Made by a program: the position numbers and the translations under genes
From: Hymenoscyphus infarciens
Taxonomy: Eukaryota > Ascomycota > Leotiomycetes > Helotiales > Helotiaceae
Length of the DNA: 64,000 nucleotides
Direction of reading: 5' to 3'
Assembly (NCBI GenBank): GCA_001414345.1
Contig: LLCB01000071.1
Coordinates: forward strand, 62,001 to 126,000
Notes under the pieces: generated by a model
Seen by the model: the letters and a program-made list of their open reading frames with translations, nothing else
The model's database searches: none
Told to the model about the DNA's origin: nothing
In this document: positions 11,061 through 21,421 of the stretch, in pieces
How positions within the stretch are numbered: position 1 is the stretch's first letter
Layout: every line of letters begins with the position of its first letter

Positions 11061-12180
11061 AAGACGCACATTAAAAAGAGGAATTCAACACGCCCATGAA
11101 CAGGCACATTAAGATTTCACGAATCTCCCACTTCGTAGGAAGTCTGATTCGAGAGCGAGGCCGAAACGCCCACGTCTTCGGTGAGAACGCCAGGCCAAGA
11201 AGTCGTTCGTCGGAGCTATCTCCGGAGCACTAGTCACCAGAACATCTGACACCAACATCCTGTGGGTATGGACCCCGCAAATGATTTACATCGCGAGAAT
11301 ACTAAGATCATTCTCTAGACTCGGAGTACTTCGCTCGTCCGATTTCGGACTTCGACACGCTCAATCGCGAACATCCCGACAGACACAGAGAGGTTAAAAA
11401 TAAGAAGAAACAAACAAAGACCGGAACAACCAACAATTTAATATCAACTCCGAAAAGCTCCCGGCTACCAGGCTACCGCCAAACCACTGCTTTCTAGAAT
11501 GCCCAGTCGAGAATACCATTCTCAGAAGGCTCTCGAAAGAAGCGGCTTCGGCTCCCTGCGCTCATACCCCCAGGACTAGCACAACGAAATCCAATACAGT
11601 TGACGAGAACTCAATTTCATAGAGCTATTCAGTGACAAGGGATTTTGGACGACACCTTTTGAGTGGAAAACTTGTCCAGCGTGGTCTTCAACCTTGTGTG
11701 AGAGACTGGAGGACTGCCAGGCTGAGCAAAACACAATTTTCCCGAGATATAATCTCCTAATGAAAAGAAACATACATAATATCATTCAATGTCCAACAAT
11801 TTTGCACCTCCCGTGAAACAACGTGAACAGTGTGTACCCTATCTACTCGTCGAAATAAAACTCGGCACCAGGCCTAGCCGGTTTATGAGATTGTATGAAG
11901 CAGTTTGAAGAAAGAAAAAAATGGACCAAGCAAACATCCAGAATGTTGGAGCAAAAAGAAACTCTCCTTACGAACCAAGCATAGAGGAATCATACATCTC
12001 AGAAGAAAGACAGAGGAATGAATGCATTGTAGAATTTATCAAAGGTTAAACGATAAGCACAACGGAACATCCACATTCCTCATGACCCACAACAATACAG
12101 AAACCTCATTCTAACCAAAGCCCAAGCAGGCAAGCACCGGGGAAGCCAATTATATACAGTATGAAAGTCGAGTCTTCAAA
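11061..12180. other. intergenic, convergent 3' flanks
   Basis: Lies between the 3' ends of a plus-strand and a minus-strand gene, so it should hold both 3' untranslated regions. No gene or RNA is recognised. Confidence 0.4.
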
Positions 12181-13372
12181 TTAAGAAGTAGGAGCAATCT
12201 TGTAAAGGCCCCTTGGTCTAACAATTTCCCGCGGTAACTCATCACAAGGCAAAACAGCACACTTTGCACCTTGGGCCCTTTGATCCATCGAGTCTGCAGC
12301 CGGAATCCAGAAGGTATGAGTAATCCAACTATACTGACCTTTGCGAACAGTGAACTCGATACGTTGCCCTCTGAATCGATCATAGTAGAAATGTTTAGAA
12401 GTTGGCCAACGATCCACTCGCGGGCTGGTAAGTTGGATGCCTGGATCACCGGGGTTGAGATTCAAAAAGCTGGCCTCAGGCGTACTGAAGGGCTTGAAAG
12501 GCTCGTTGTTGACGGGAACCTCAATTTTGGTAGCTCGAGCCTTTCTAGCGTGGGCGCTAGCTTTGTCCCATCTTGCCCAGCCGCGTTGTTCGTACAGCTT
12601 TTTGTCATTCTGGACAGAGATAGGGTCCATCACAATCCGGGTACTTTCAAATCCCTTCTCGCGGACACGTGCGAGATCATTGCTCTGGGAACTTTTCATT
12701 TTGTCTTTGTGGAGGGCTCCAGCGATGCCATGAGATACGTTGAAGGTCTTTCGATTTCCGGTACCTTCGTAGTACCTGCAACATTAGTTGGAAAAAGAAC
12801 AAAAAAACGGGGAGAAAGGTTGCTTACAAGTCCATGAAGTCCAAACCGTAATTCTGCTCACCAGGCATGTCGATACGCATCAAGAGTCCCTTCTTGCGAA
12901 AATACTGAACATCCCACTCCGAGACAATATCGCAGATTCCATCGGCCTCGTACGCATGGCCTGTCTCTTTATCACTCCAAACGTTTAGAGGTTGGGAAAT
13001 GGCTTTCACGAAATGTAGCCAGTCGTTCCTCAACAAGCCGAAGTCGAAGAGTACTTTCGGGAAGGGAAATCCTTGACCAAGGTTATTTGAGTCGTATGCC
13101 ATGACCATGAGTCCACGAGGGAGATTGACCTCTCCAGGATCTACTGCTTCAGCAGGTCCTTCTTGGGGCGCAGCCTCAGTCGGTTCAGTCGGTTCAGTCA
13201 GTGCAGGTTCGGTTACCGTTTTGCCTTTCTTCTTGTCTTTCTTTTCTTTAGATCCATCCAGCTGTGAAATATGAACATAGTCGGGTGAATCCAAGAAATC
13301 TGGCTGCCGAGCCACGTCCTGGTGATGGTCTTCAGAAGGTGCAACGGACTTTGTGAACTCGTGGGTAGCCAT
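12181..13372 (-). CDS. conserved-looking hypothetical protein
   Basis: Exons 13372-12828 and 12775-12181 join over a 52-bp intron (donor GTAAGC, branch CCAACTAAT, acceptor TTGCAG); the codon split across the join reads Leu and the frame continues, giving 379 residues. Residues 1-90 are polar and disordered, with a Lys-rich block (KEKKDKKKGK) and a short TEPTEPTE repeat. The rest is globular-looking, with PRGLMVMAYDSNN, GFPFPKVLFDFGLLRNDW, DIVSEWDVQYFRKKG and a Trp/Tyr-rich C-terminal part (KGQYSWITHTFWIP). There is no signal peptide or membrane helix. I do not recognise a family. The start is the first ATG of the frame, in a favourable context. It lies in tandem with the RNPS1-like gene, 524 bp downstream of it. 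Confidence 0.75.
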
Positions 13373-13896
13373 GGCGATGGAGGTCAGTGTTACTGTTCGA
13401 GGTGGTGAGGGCGGCGACCGAGAAGTAGAGGGCTTGGACTTGTGGTCAAGGAATACTCGTACCTCGGGGTACGAATGTTCTGCGTGGAGTTGTCAATTTT
13501 GATCAGGGGGTGGTGCTTAAGCAGCTTACCAGTATTTGATTTGCTGATGCATTCAATGTTGGTTAGGAATGGAGTTGGTGCTTCTGTAGGTGATGTAAGG
13601 GCGGTAGCAATACAAAAGGTGGTAAGTATCTGAGGAGTGTTTGTTTGAAAAGAGGAAGACGAGAGGTTAGAAGATGTTTTGCCCCATGTGCAGCCCTCGA
13701 GTTCATCGCTCCTTCCAAAAACAAAGTGCACTTTGGAACGGCAAGTGCACAGGCAATTATTGTCCAGTCAAGTCCATTGAATTCTCCATAATACATTACC
13801 CTCATAATCAAACATGAAGGCATCAAATCTCCCAAATCATACAATTTTTCCACGTCCCCCAAACTCCAGCGCTGTAAAATCAAAATCTCAATACAT
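13373..13896. other. spacer between two minus-strand genes
   Basis: Should hold the 3' untranslated region of the RNPS1-like gene and the promoter of the following hypothetical gene. A 113-codon minus-strand open frame (13390-13731) has no protein-like features and is best read as leader or promoter. Confidence 0.45.
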
Positions 13897-14844
13897 TCAT
13901 CGACGACCACGGTTTCCACGACCTCGGCTTCTGCTTCGGCTTCGGTCATCATAACTGCTGTAGCTACTATAACTTGGACTTCTCCGTCTTCTACCTGCGT
14001 TTCTTCCCGGGCTATCGCGTCGACCTCCTCCACGTCTTCTAGGTGGTGATCGTGATCGAGAAGAGAATGATCTTGAGCGAGTTCTGTGGCGTCTTGGTGA
14101 TCGTGATCTCGACAGTGATCTTGGCCTGTATGTGTCTGTATTTCTCTCAGGTCTTCCTCCATAACCACCGCGAGGAGATCGACCACGGGAGGGAGGAGGG
14201 CCGCGGAAGTTATTGGGTGCTGCTGCTCGAGGATCGATATTCGCGCCACGTCTTGCAGGAGGGGGGGAGGGCGAAAATTTCCGGCGAGGTAGAACGATAG
14301 AGACATTTATGACAGATCCATCGATTTGCGATTCGTGCATATGGGCAATTGCTGCTTCAGCATCGGCTTCGGATGTGTATAGAATGTAGGCTGTGCCGCG
14401 GTTTGTATGGACTGTGAGAATTAGTATGTGCAATTGAACTTTGGTTTGAAAAGAAAGAGACATACATTGTCTGTTAATTGGCATATCCAAATCTCGAATT
14501 TGACCATACGTTCCAAAGATCTCTCGCAGGTGGTCCTCAGTAACATTCTTCGTGAGTTTCTCAATCACAACCTTTGCAAGTTAGAATAATATAGTCGCAC
14601 ACGGTGCACGATCGAGACATACCTTTGTGCTTCTAACAGGGCTTGGACTTCTGCCGCGACTGCCACTGCGAGTCTCACTCCTGTATCTGCCATTTCTTCT
14701 AGGGCTGCGACTGGTTGATCGAGGGGAGATAGTGCGACGGGGTCTGGAAGGAGAGCGAGATTCAGGGCGTGAAGCTTCGGAGATGGGGGAGCGTGTTCGA
14801 GTTCTTCCTCTCGGGGGCGATGGCGATGGCGATCTAGAAGGCAT
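13897..14844 (-). CDS. RNPS1: RNPS1-like RRM/SR-rich RNA-binding protein
   Basis: Exons 14844-14623, 14571-14466 and 14411-13897 join over 51- and 54-bp introns (GTATGT donors) to 280 residues. Order: N-terminal RS/SP-rich region (1-73); RRM (about 74-152) with RNP2-like VVIEKL and RNP1-like RGTAYILY, plus EIFGTYGQI, the MHESQIDG loop and VSIVLPRRKF; then a Pro/Gly-rich linker and a C-terminal Arg/Ser domain (RSRSPPRR, RSRSRGRG). This matches RNPS1, a splicing activator and peripheral exon-junction-complex factor acting in the nucleus on pre-mRNA (family knowledge). The RRM only becomes complete after removal of intron 2. The frame is open upstream of the chosen ATG; MPSRSPSPSP was chosen because the upstream stretch is not RS-like. 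Confidence 0.88.
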
Positions 14845-15564
14845 TCTGGTTGTTTTGTGTTTGCTTCTGGACTTGGAGTTTGCGCGTCTTTGAAGATCTT
14901 GCGACGCGAGGCTCTGCTCTGTTAATTCCAAGGCATAGGCCACCCCACTAAAAACCATATATACCTTTTTTGAGATCAAATAAATTCGCAAAAATAGAGC
15001 AAGAATTCAAATCAATCCTCAGAACTATCAGTGTATTTTTGATGAAAAACTTTATTCAGCATGTTTCTGTGGTTGTATTCAGGTATTAGATCGCGACCCG
15101 GGAGCAATATTCGGGTTAACTGGGAGAGGCCTAATTACTGCCACCTATTCTGCCATAGAGTTTAGCAATTGCTCTCAGCAACCTCCTATCTTATTACTCC
15201 ATGTATTCTCGGACAACCGTTGCTATTGTTTAACATAATTTGGGTGAAAGAAGATATTGGGTTCCTAGCTCTTCTAACTGTCTTGAATAATGCTTTTAAT
15301 TATCACAGAAGTAAAGTTGACTAAAAGTAGATAAAGTCTCATTGATATAAAGGCATATATATAAGTAGATAAAGCGTATTAGAATATCTTTTAAAACTTT
15401 TCTAGTTAAGTCATAGTGCTTTAGAAACTAGGCAGTTGTAGTTGTAGTTGGCACCTTTTCTAGTCCCCCAGTGGAAGCATAAAGCCCGACAAAAAGAGTG
15501 GGGTCGTCTTGAAAAACAAATATATTGTGAAATAATAATTTTATGCTTCACCCAAAAACAACAA
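14845..15564. other. intergenic, AT-leaning
   Basis: Upstream of the RNPS1-like gene and before the tRNA gene. The part from about 15180 to 15420 is AT-rich, with many TA steps, and may be old repeat DNA. Nothing else is recognised. Confidence 0.4.
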
Positions 15565-15657
15565 GCCTTCGTAGCTCAATGGTAGAGCGCGTCACTAGTA
15601 TTAGAGTTTATTCACTATGATATGACGAGGTTGTGTGTTCGATTCGCACCGAAGGCA
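15565..15657 (+). tRNA. tRNA-Thr(AGT) with a 21-nt intron
   Basis: Acceptor stem GCCTTCG (15565-15571) pairs with CGAAGGC (15650-15656), followed by discriminator A. The D arm is GCTC/GAGC (15574-15588). Anticodon stem CGTCA (15590-15594) pairs with TGACG (15623-15627). The loop begins CT, then anticodon AGT (15597-15599), then A37, and a 21-nt intron fills 15601-15621 at the canonical place one base 3' of the anticodon. T stem GTGTG/CGCAC with loop TTCGATT. The A and B boxes are intact. CCA is not encoded, as usual in eukaryotes. Confidence 0.93.
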
Positions 15658-15662
15658 ATTTC

Positions 15663-15667
15663 TTTTT
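15663..15667 (+). terminator. RNA polymerase III terminator (T5)
   Basis: A run of five T starts six bases after the tRNA discriminator, the standard pol III stop signal. Confidence 0.75.
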
Positions 15668-16379
15668 GCATTTGATCAGTGTATTATTTCTCCCAGGGCC
15701 ACTTGGGGAAGGAAGATTTGTAGTTTTAACTCATATCTATTTCGATCGGAGTTTCATCGGCATAGCAGATCACGAGATTTCCAACGAAGTCACATCTTGG
15801 CGTCGGATTGGAATCTCAATCCAAATCAAAAGTATCAACGCGGAGCGTCTTGGAAAGTATACTACACTGGTTCCCTCCCATCCTCCTCCGGTCATAAAAG
15901 CCTCTGAGTTTGCCGTCCGAGAGCAATTTCTACGGTTTACTTCGTATTTTTACTTCTTTCACTATCGATTTATGTTGTGGTTTTATCTTTTTTGCACCTG
16001 ACCACGAATTAATTACTCGCAACACTAGTTACAATGGGATTCTCCAGTTTTTTAGCGCTTCGCTGCCAGGAAAAGAGGAATCTTTGCTTGCTGGGTGAAG
16101 GTGGGCGAGCAGACGATACCTAGTGAGGAAGAATGGTTAGTTTACTTTTCTTGATAGATTTTTCGTGATGATACGATGAAGCTTGGTGGCTTAATAAAAT
16201 AGGTAAAACCGGCTTTGTTGAAATATAGGAAATATGTCGTAGGGAAGCTCCGGTAGATAATCGTACTTGTTATTTAAATAAGCGAAATATTCGAGCTACT
16301 ATCTGGCATTGCTTTTCTTAATTATAGCAGGAACTCTTGGCTCTATCGTGGGTAGGTGAAATAGTCAGGTTTTCTTTTA
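15668..16379. other. intergenic
   Basis: A plus-strand open frame overlapping the tRNA end (to 16001) has no recognisable protein. No other feature is seen. Confidence 0.35.
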
Positions 16380-16965
16380 AAAGAGAATGTTATCTAGAAA
16401 GAGAAAATTAATAATACTTAAAAACTAGAATAACTGCCTACTTAAACTTTTATAAGTACTTTATCAAGTATAAGTGAGTTTACCTAGGAGTAAATAAACT
16501 TCTCTATCTAGACTTAGGCAGCGATATAATTATACTAGACTATCGCGATTTATATTATACGATAAATATCGTAAATTCTTATCTAATACGATAACTATTG
16601 TCCAAAAAGTAACGATAATAGATAAACATTAGGGTTTTAACGCTAGTGCTCTATAGTAAGCACTAAATAAACTTTATATAACTTAAATTCACTATTTAAA
16701 ATATACTTTATTATATTAAAAAGTAACTCTTACTTTAGTATAGAGGTCTTATAATAAGAAGAGTAATCTCTTAAAGTTATAACTAAGTATAATTTGCTAT
16801 ATAAAATATATAACTTTATTTTTCTATTTAGAAAAAAAGTAAGACTAGGTATTCTATTAGCTCTTAGCTAGAAGAACTATCTACCGCTAATAGTAAACAT
16901 GTTATTAGTTATTCTTAGAAATCTAGTATTTTATTTAGATCACTTAATATAATATAAGGAATGCT
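16380..16965. repeat. AT-rich RIP-type relic
   Basis: Composition changes abruptly here to strings of TA, TTA and CTA with almost no CG or CA steps, the same texture as the large transposon block at 46.7-64 kb, and returns to normal near 16966. No terminal repeats or coding remains could be read. I take it as an old transposon fragment mutated beyond recognition. Confidence 0.55.
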
Positions 16966-17490
16966 ATAGATCTCTCTGATAGGCCACCGGTATTATCGCC
17001 GCCTAAGTCTACATCTATCAAAGGGGTTTCATAAGCGATTTTTTGATCCTCTCGCCGAACGATGCTCTTGTCAATCGCTATTTCACACCCAGTATATTCA
17101 AGCTGGTGAAGCTTCCACGACAACTCATGTTTCAAATAGAAAAGGGGATTCCTTTAAGGCAGGTTCTAATATTACCAAGGAATGAGTACGATTAAATTCC
17201 GGGTAAAGCCTCGAGATGAGCCTCCTTTAGTTCCCACAGAGGTGCTACGTGGCGAATTTCTGTATGTGATTGCATATTATACGAACGATCTGCTTCGATA
17301 AACTCAAGTTGACTTTTGCCAAATCCGCGGAACTTGGTGTTTAGGTCACTTCTCCAAGCATCCGTCTTTTTTCAGACATGCAGTTTCTTGTAGTAGATTG
17401 TTCTGTTGTAGTTCTTCTCAAACGTGTGCTGGACCAGATCATGATCAGGAACTCTTCTTGCGCGGTTTCGCACACAACGCTCTCATTTTC
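16966..17490. other. intergenic, nothing firm seen
   Basis: Normal composition; no gene, RNA or repeat recognised. Confidence 0.35.
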
Positions 17491-18170
17491 CTAGTGATCC
17501 ATCTTTCTGGTGCGATCCTTCATAACGACAATAAAACGTTTTGCGCTCGCTGGTTTGGGGGGGTGGACAAATTGGTCGAGGCCTCTGCCGCCTGTTAATC
17601 CACCGACGAAGACAGGATATTTGGCAAACTTGGGATCTACTGAGAGAAACTGAGGTCCATCTTATTAAGGGCTTGGAAGAATGCACGAAAAGGTGAGTAC
17701 TTACATGGCGGTTTGCTGGTGGAAATCGGAAGAGCATATCTGTTCTGAGTAAGAGTAATGTCCGGTCCTCCATCTCCTCTGTCTCCGGACTGCCCAAGCG
17801 CTTTGAAAATGCAGTTCTAAAGTAAAAAGCCGTCCTTTAGATACGAAAGCAATCTCCAGATCGACAGCACAAGGAATTTCCAGTGCATCCACTCGAGTCA
17901 ATGCAACGACGGCGAAGGAGACAGAGGAGGAAGCTCGTACTATACGTCGGTGGAATTGAGAAAGTTGAGACCACCACCAACGTTAGCAAACACACCGTGG
18001 AAGGATAAACTTCGTTCCAGAATAATGAAGTCAGAACCTTCGGAGGCATTGAAATTTGTGGAGGGATTGATGAAGAACCCTGTGTATGCAAAGAATTCGC
18101 GGGTCGTACCTAAGTCCAAGAAACCTGCCGAAACACAATTGAACCCAATGGAAAGCGAAAGTGTTGTTGC
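17491..18170 (-). CDS. multi-exon gene of unknown function, 5' end unresolved
   Basis: Three exons join with all phases agreeing: 18170-17946 (75 codons), 17816-17705 and 17639-17491, with introns of 129 bp (GTATAG...TTTAG) and 65 bp (GTAAGT...CTCAG). The 161 codons read like real protein: GFLDLGTTREFFAYTGFFIN, NASEGSDFIILERSLSFHG, VFANVGGGLNFLNST, then GDGGPDITLTQNRYALP and FAKYPVFVGGLTGGRG. The first exon is preceded by a CTAAT branch site and a CTAG acceptor, so at least one more 5' exon is needed. A candidate ends at a GTGAGG donor near 18230, but I find no clean ATG. The gene may be intact with a missed first exon, or have lost its 5' end. No family is recognised. Confidence 0.5.
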
Positions 18171-18461
18171 CTAGCTAATGAGTATTAGCTCCCGAAGAAT
18201 TGGTAGAGGAACTGAAGGATCCAAGTGACATGGCCCTCACATTAGTAGCTCTCGATAAAGTTAATGCTACTCTTCCTTTACTTCGCCACTAGTTTCTACT
18301 AGTTATGAAATGAACACATCAATTTCATGCATGTCATAATTCTGAAAGTGTCTATCCTACGGTCGTTTCACACAATACCTGATCAGCTTGTCTTGATTCA
18401 AGTACCTAACCTTTGTTGGTTCATACAAAATAACTCATGCTCTAATTCTCATCATCCCCCA

Positions 18462-19846
18462 TCACTGCAGGCCCAATTTCTTTTTGGCTTCCGCTTCCTT
18501 CTTCTTCTCGCCCGAGGCCGGATCAGATGGCTGGCTTTTGCTTTCTCCAGAGTTGTGACTCCTTCTAGCTTCCGCTTCCTTCTTCTTCCAATCCAAACCT
18601 CGATCGAGTGACTGGCTATTCCCGTCTCCGGTGTTGCGACGTGCCATTTCCTTCTTCTTCTGGTCCAAGACTAGATCTCTTGGCTGGTTTTTGCCATCCC
18701 CGGTGTTGCGACGTCGCATTTCCTTCTTCTTCTGTTCTGAGACTCCATCACTTTGCTGGGGTTTGGTGTTTCTAGTGATGGGACGTGCCGTTCCCTTCTT
18801 CAAGACTCGACCGTTTGACTGGCTTTTTCCGTCTCCAGAGCTGGGGCATTCCGTTTCTTTTGGGCTCGGAAGTTCCTTGGAACATTTGAGGTACAAGTCT
18901 TGCCATTGTTTCTCCATCATCTTACATAACTTGTCCCTCTCAGGCCCAGGTAATTGTTCCATGACGAAGTGTCTCCATGTGACTGCCCACGCGGAGACCT
19001 TTGGGGAAGGATCCTTGAGCATCTGCTGTCCACTGTCTACAAAGACCTTCGAAATACCCTTCAAAATTTCAAAGATTTCTTCTGGAACCGTTTCTTCCTG
19101 TGATTCTTTTTCTGTGTCCGCTTTCTTTTGGCGTTTTCCATCGGCGTCTAAGGCTCTTGCCTCTTCCTCGGATGCCCGCTTTCTGCCTCTCGGGGTTTTG
19201 CCTTTGGTGGCCTGTGGGCTCCTTTATTTTGGCACACAAAAGTTAGCAAATATATCTAGTACTAGCTCCTTCCGCGCATTTGGAATACCTACATAGCTTC
19301 GAAAATCCTCTGTAGTGCGTAGGCTACCAGCTCTTGTCTTCCTTGTATGGTGTCCAATGCGACACCATAGATCCCGACGGCATGGGTTGGGAAATTGTCT
19401 GGAGGGAACAGCACTTCGGTTTGCCTGTCGGTTTCTTCGCCAGTCGCTCTTTTGGGTGTTGTTCCGTGCTTCTCTTTTTTGCTTCACATTTTCGCACACG
19501 TCAGCATCAATACTACTTCACTCGTGGTTCTGCGACGCAAACTCAGCACTTACACAAGGTCCCATATCTTTGGCAAAGCCAAAAGAAAGGCGTCTTCTCT
19601 CTTTAGCATCGCGTCCATAGGGGGTCCGTTGAGTCCTGGTAGAAAATCAGGAAGAATCTTCTTTGGGAATCCTAAGAATAGTCCAGGGTTGGGTTCATTG
19701 GCACTCTGGTTGCAAATGTTAGAACGCGTGTTTTGGGACCGAAATTCGCAATGGCATACTTCTTTGAATCCTTCTCCTTCGGTGCGTTGGTCTCCCATTT
19801 CGGGCTTTTTGAGGTTGCCAATTTCGAGAGCGACCAGTCGCTTCAA
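18462..19846 (-). CDS. hypothetical protein with a Lys-rich C-terminal tandem-repeat tail
   Basis: Four exons, 19846-19760, 19705-19554, 19481-19293 and 19221-18462, join over introns of 54, 72 and 71 bp (donors GTATGC, GTAAGT, GTAGGT; CTAAC/CTGAC branch sites). All codon phases match and give 395 residues. The N-terminal half looks folded (GLFLGFPKKILPDFLPGL, GVALDTIQGRQELVAYALQ). Residues around 150-200 carry a basic stretch (KTPRGRKRASEEEARA), possibly a nuclear signal, followed by a helical block (VSAWAVTWRHFVMEQL). The last 130 residues consist of about five degenerate units built on RRNTGDGKNQ...KKKE. I recognise no family. Intron 1 is a multiple of three, so its retention would not break the frame. 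Confidence 0.68.
18490..18855. repeat. coding minisatellite, about five units of 70-78 bp
   Basis: Repeated blocks each contain a CTTCCTTCTTCTTC tract, a GACTGGCTtTT segment and a GGTGTTGCGACG or related segment. They encode the Lys-rich repeats of the neighbouring gene. Units nearest 18576-18722 are the most alike. Unit lengths stay in frame. Confidence 0.6.
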
Positions 19847-21202
19847 TAACCTGGAAGGAAGGTATAATGCTGGGGTTATTGCTAACGAGTTTCTCTATTA
19901 CTCAAAATGTTTCAGTTCCAAAATAATGAAGCAATGGGCTGCGGAGCGTAAACGATGTAAGTTGAAAGATGCTGACGAGTAGGAGAAACAGAGCTGGCAC
20001 TCGAGTGGTGAGAAAAGCGGGAGAAGATAAAAAGGAAGGAGGGAGCAACGGAGAAAATGCGAGGCAGTCATGATGAGCGCAGGCCCTCGCTTGAGGAAAG
20101 AGCAAGACAGGAGAAGGCAAGAGCAGCCGAAAACAGAACGAGTCCATCCACTCGCGCCTTCCCTCGCTTCCCTCACCTGCACATTTTCCCCCGCCAAAAC
20201 CTCGGGCCCCCATGGACCCACCCCACACTTCATCCCCACTTACGGCCCACAAATCTTCATAACCACAATAAGAGAAAGTACTCTCAATCAATTTATCAGG
20301 TCTCTTGCCCGGTTAGTGCGATGGTGGCATCGACAACTGGGGTCAACTCTGGGAGTGCTCGCAAACCTGGATCTAGGTCTACTTGGCTAAGTAGAACCAG
20401 CTGGTCAACAGCCCGGATCAAAATTGATTATCGCTATGGTCGTCTTTGGGAATTTCGGAGCTAAAAAACAAAACTCAGTTCGTCTGGTTTTCAACCTTAA
20501 GCCGCCTCGGAAGAGGTGAAGGAACTTTTGCTGTTATTTTCGCTGTTTTTCCTTATTTTTTTAGGATGCATTCTCTCGAGTGCTTGAGGCGTAGTATCGT
20601 CACAATCGACAATGGTCCAGCCTTTAAGTGATTTCTTTGGGTTGTCTCTTCTCTAGGACGACTCGATGCTGGGTTGAGGTTGCTTTTGACTTTTGCAGAA
20701 GCCTTGGAGAGTCACCTGTGATTTTTATTGTGACCTCTCAAACTGGAACCTGTATCTCTTCCTCGCCATGTGGATGGATCGTCCTAGAGCTTTGAGGTAC
20801 CTACCTAGGCCTGGACCAGTCCTTGACAGTCGAGGAAGGAACGATCTTGACTTCAAAGTGGCACTAGCGAGGCATGGGAGGTTGTCATAGCCAAAAAGTT
20901 TCGCGAGAGCAAACTCAATTGTTTTTTTCAGGCAAGGTTAGGCTGTTGTACGAACTTTTAAAACAACTCTCTCAATACTAATTGCTGTACCAATGAATGA
21001 GATGGTTCTGTTGGTTGTTAGTGAGGTTTTTCTTGGGGGCTGGTGGTTGACTAGCGATGACGCCGAGGTTCACGAAACAGCATCACCCCCTCATAAACAC
21101 ACGAACCCTCTCTAAACGGATTTTCATTTCTCCAAGGTAACAATCTAGCAGCTCTATCATAAGAAGCTCTAAAACACAAAAGCAAATGGCAGTTGAAGCC
21201 AA
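19847..21202. other. intergenic, nothing firm seen
   Basis: Upstream of the repeat-tail gene and beyond the 3' end of GCV2. A 135-codon plus-strand open frame (20057-20464) is Arg/Pro-rich and featureless, and looks like promoter sequence. No RNA gene is recognised. Confidence 0.4.
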
Positions 21203-21225
21203 CCCCCCCCCCCCCCCCCCCCCCC
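21203..21225. repeat. C23 homopolymer
   Basis: An uninterrupted run of 23 C about 200 bp past the GCV2 stop, probably in or just beyond its 3' untranslated region. On the transcript it would be G23, which can form quadruplex-like structures. Its length is likely to be unstable or mis-sequenced. Confidence 0.8.
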
Positions 21226-21421
21226 ACCCAAATTCTAAAAAAAGACAACAACAATGGAACGCCACGCTCAAACCATCATCTATGTGACAAAACAACAGAT
21301 GCCAAATGAAGAACACCCCACCAGTATGGTCTAATGTTGAAATTATCTTTAAACCAGCAAAAAGATCTTTTCCAATCGCTTTTTCTTCTTATCTACCATT
21401 TCACTTCGAAGCTGAAATTTA

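Noticed and set aside
10846..11112. alternative frame past the zinc-finger gene ending HAHEQAH, resembling a finger
   Set aside because: Cys/His spacing does not form a proper C2H2 unit and no splice or single lesion clearly links it to the gene.
12271..12837. 188-codon plus-strand open frame
   Set aside because: Antisense to a well-supported two-exon gene.
13563..14306. 247-codon minus-strand open frame
   Set aside because: Antiphase shadow of the RS-rich third exon of the RNPS1-like gene; its Asp/His/Glu-rich sequence mirrors the Arg/Ser codons.
18631..19296. 221-codon plus-strand open frame rich in Phe and Ser
   Set aside because: Antisense of the Lys-rich repeat tail; the opposite strand has consistent splice phases.
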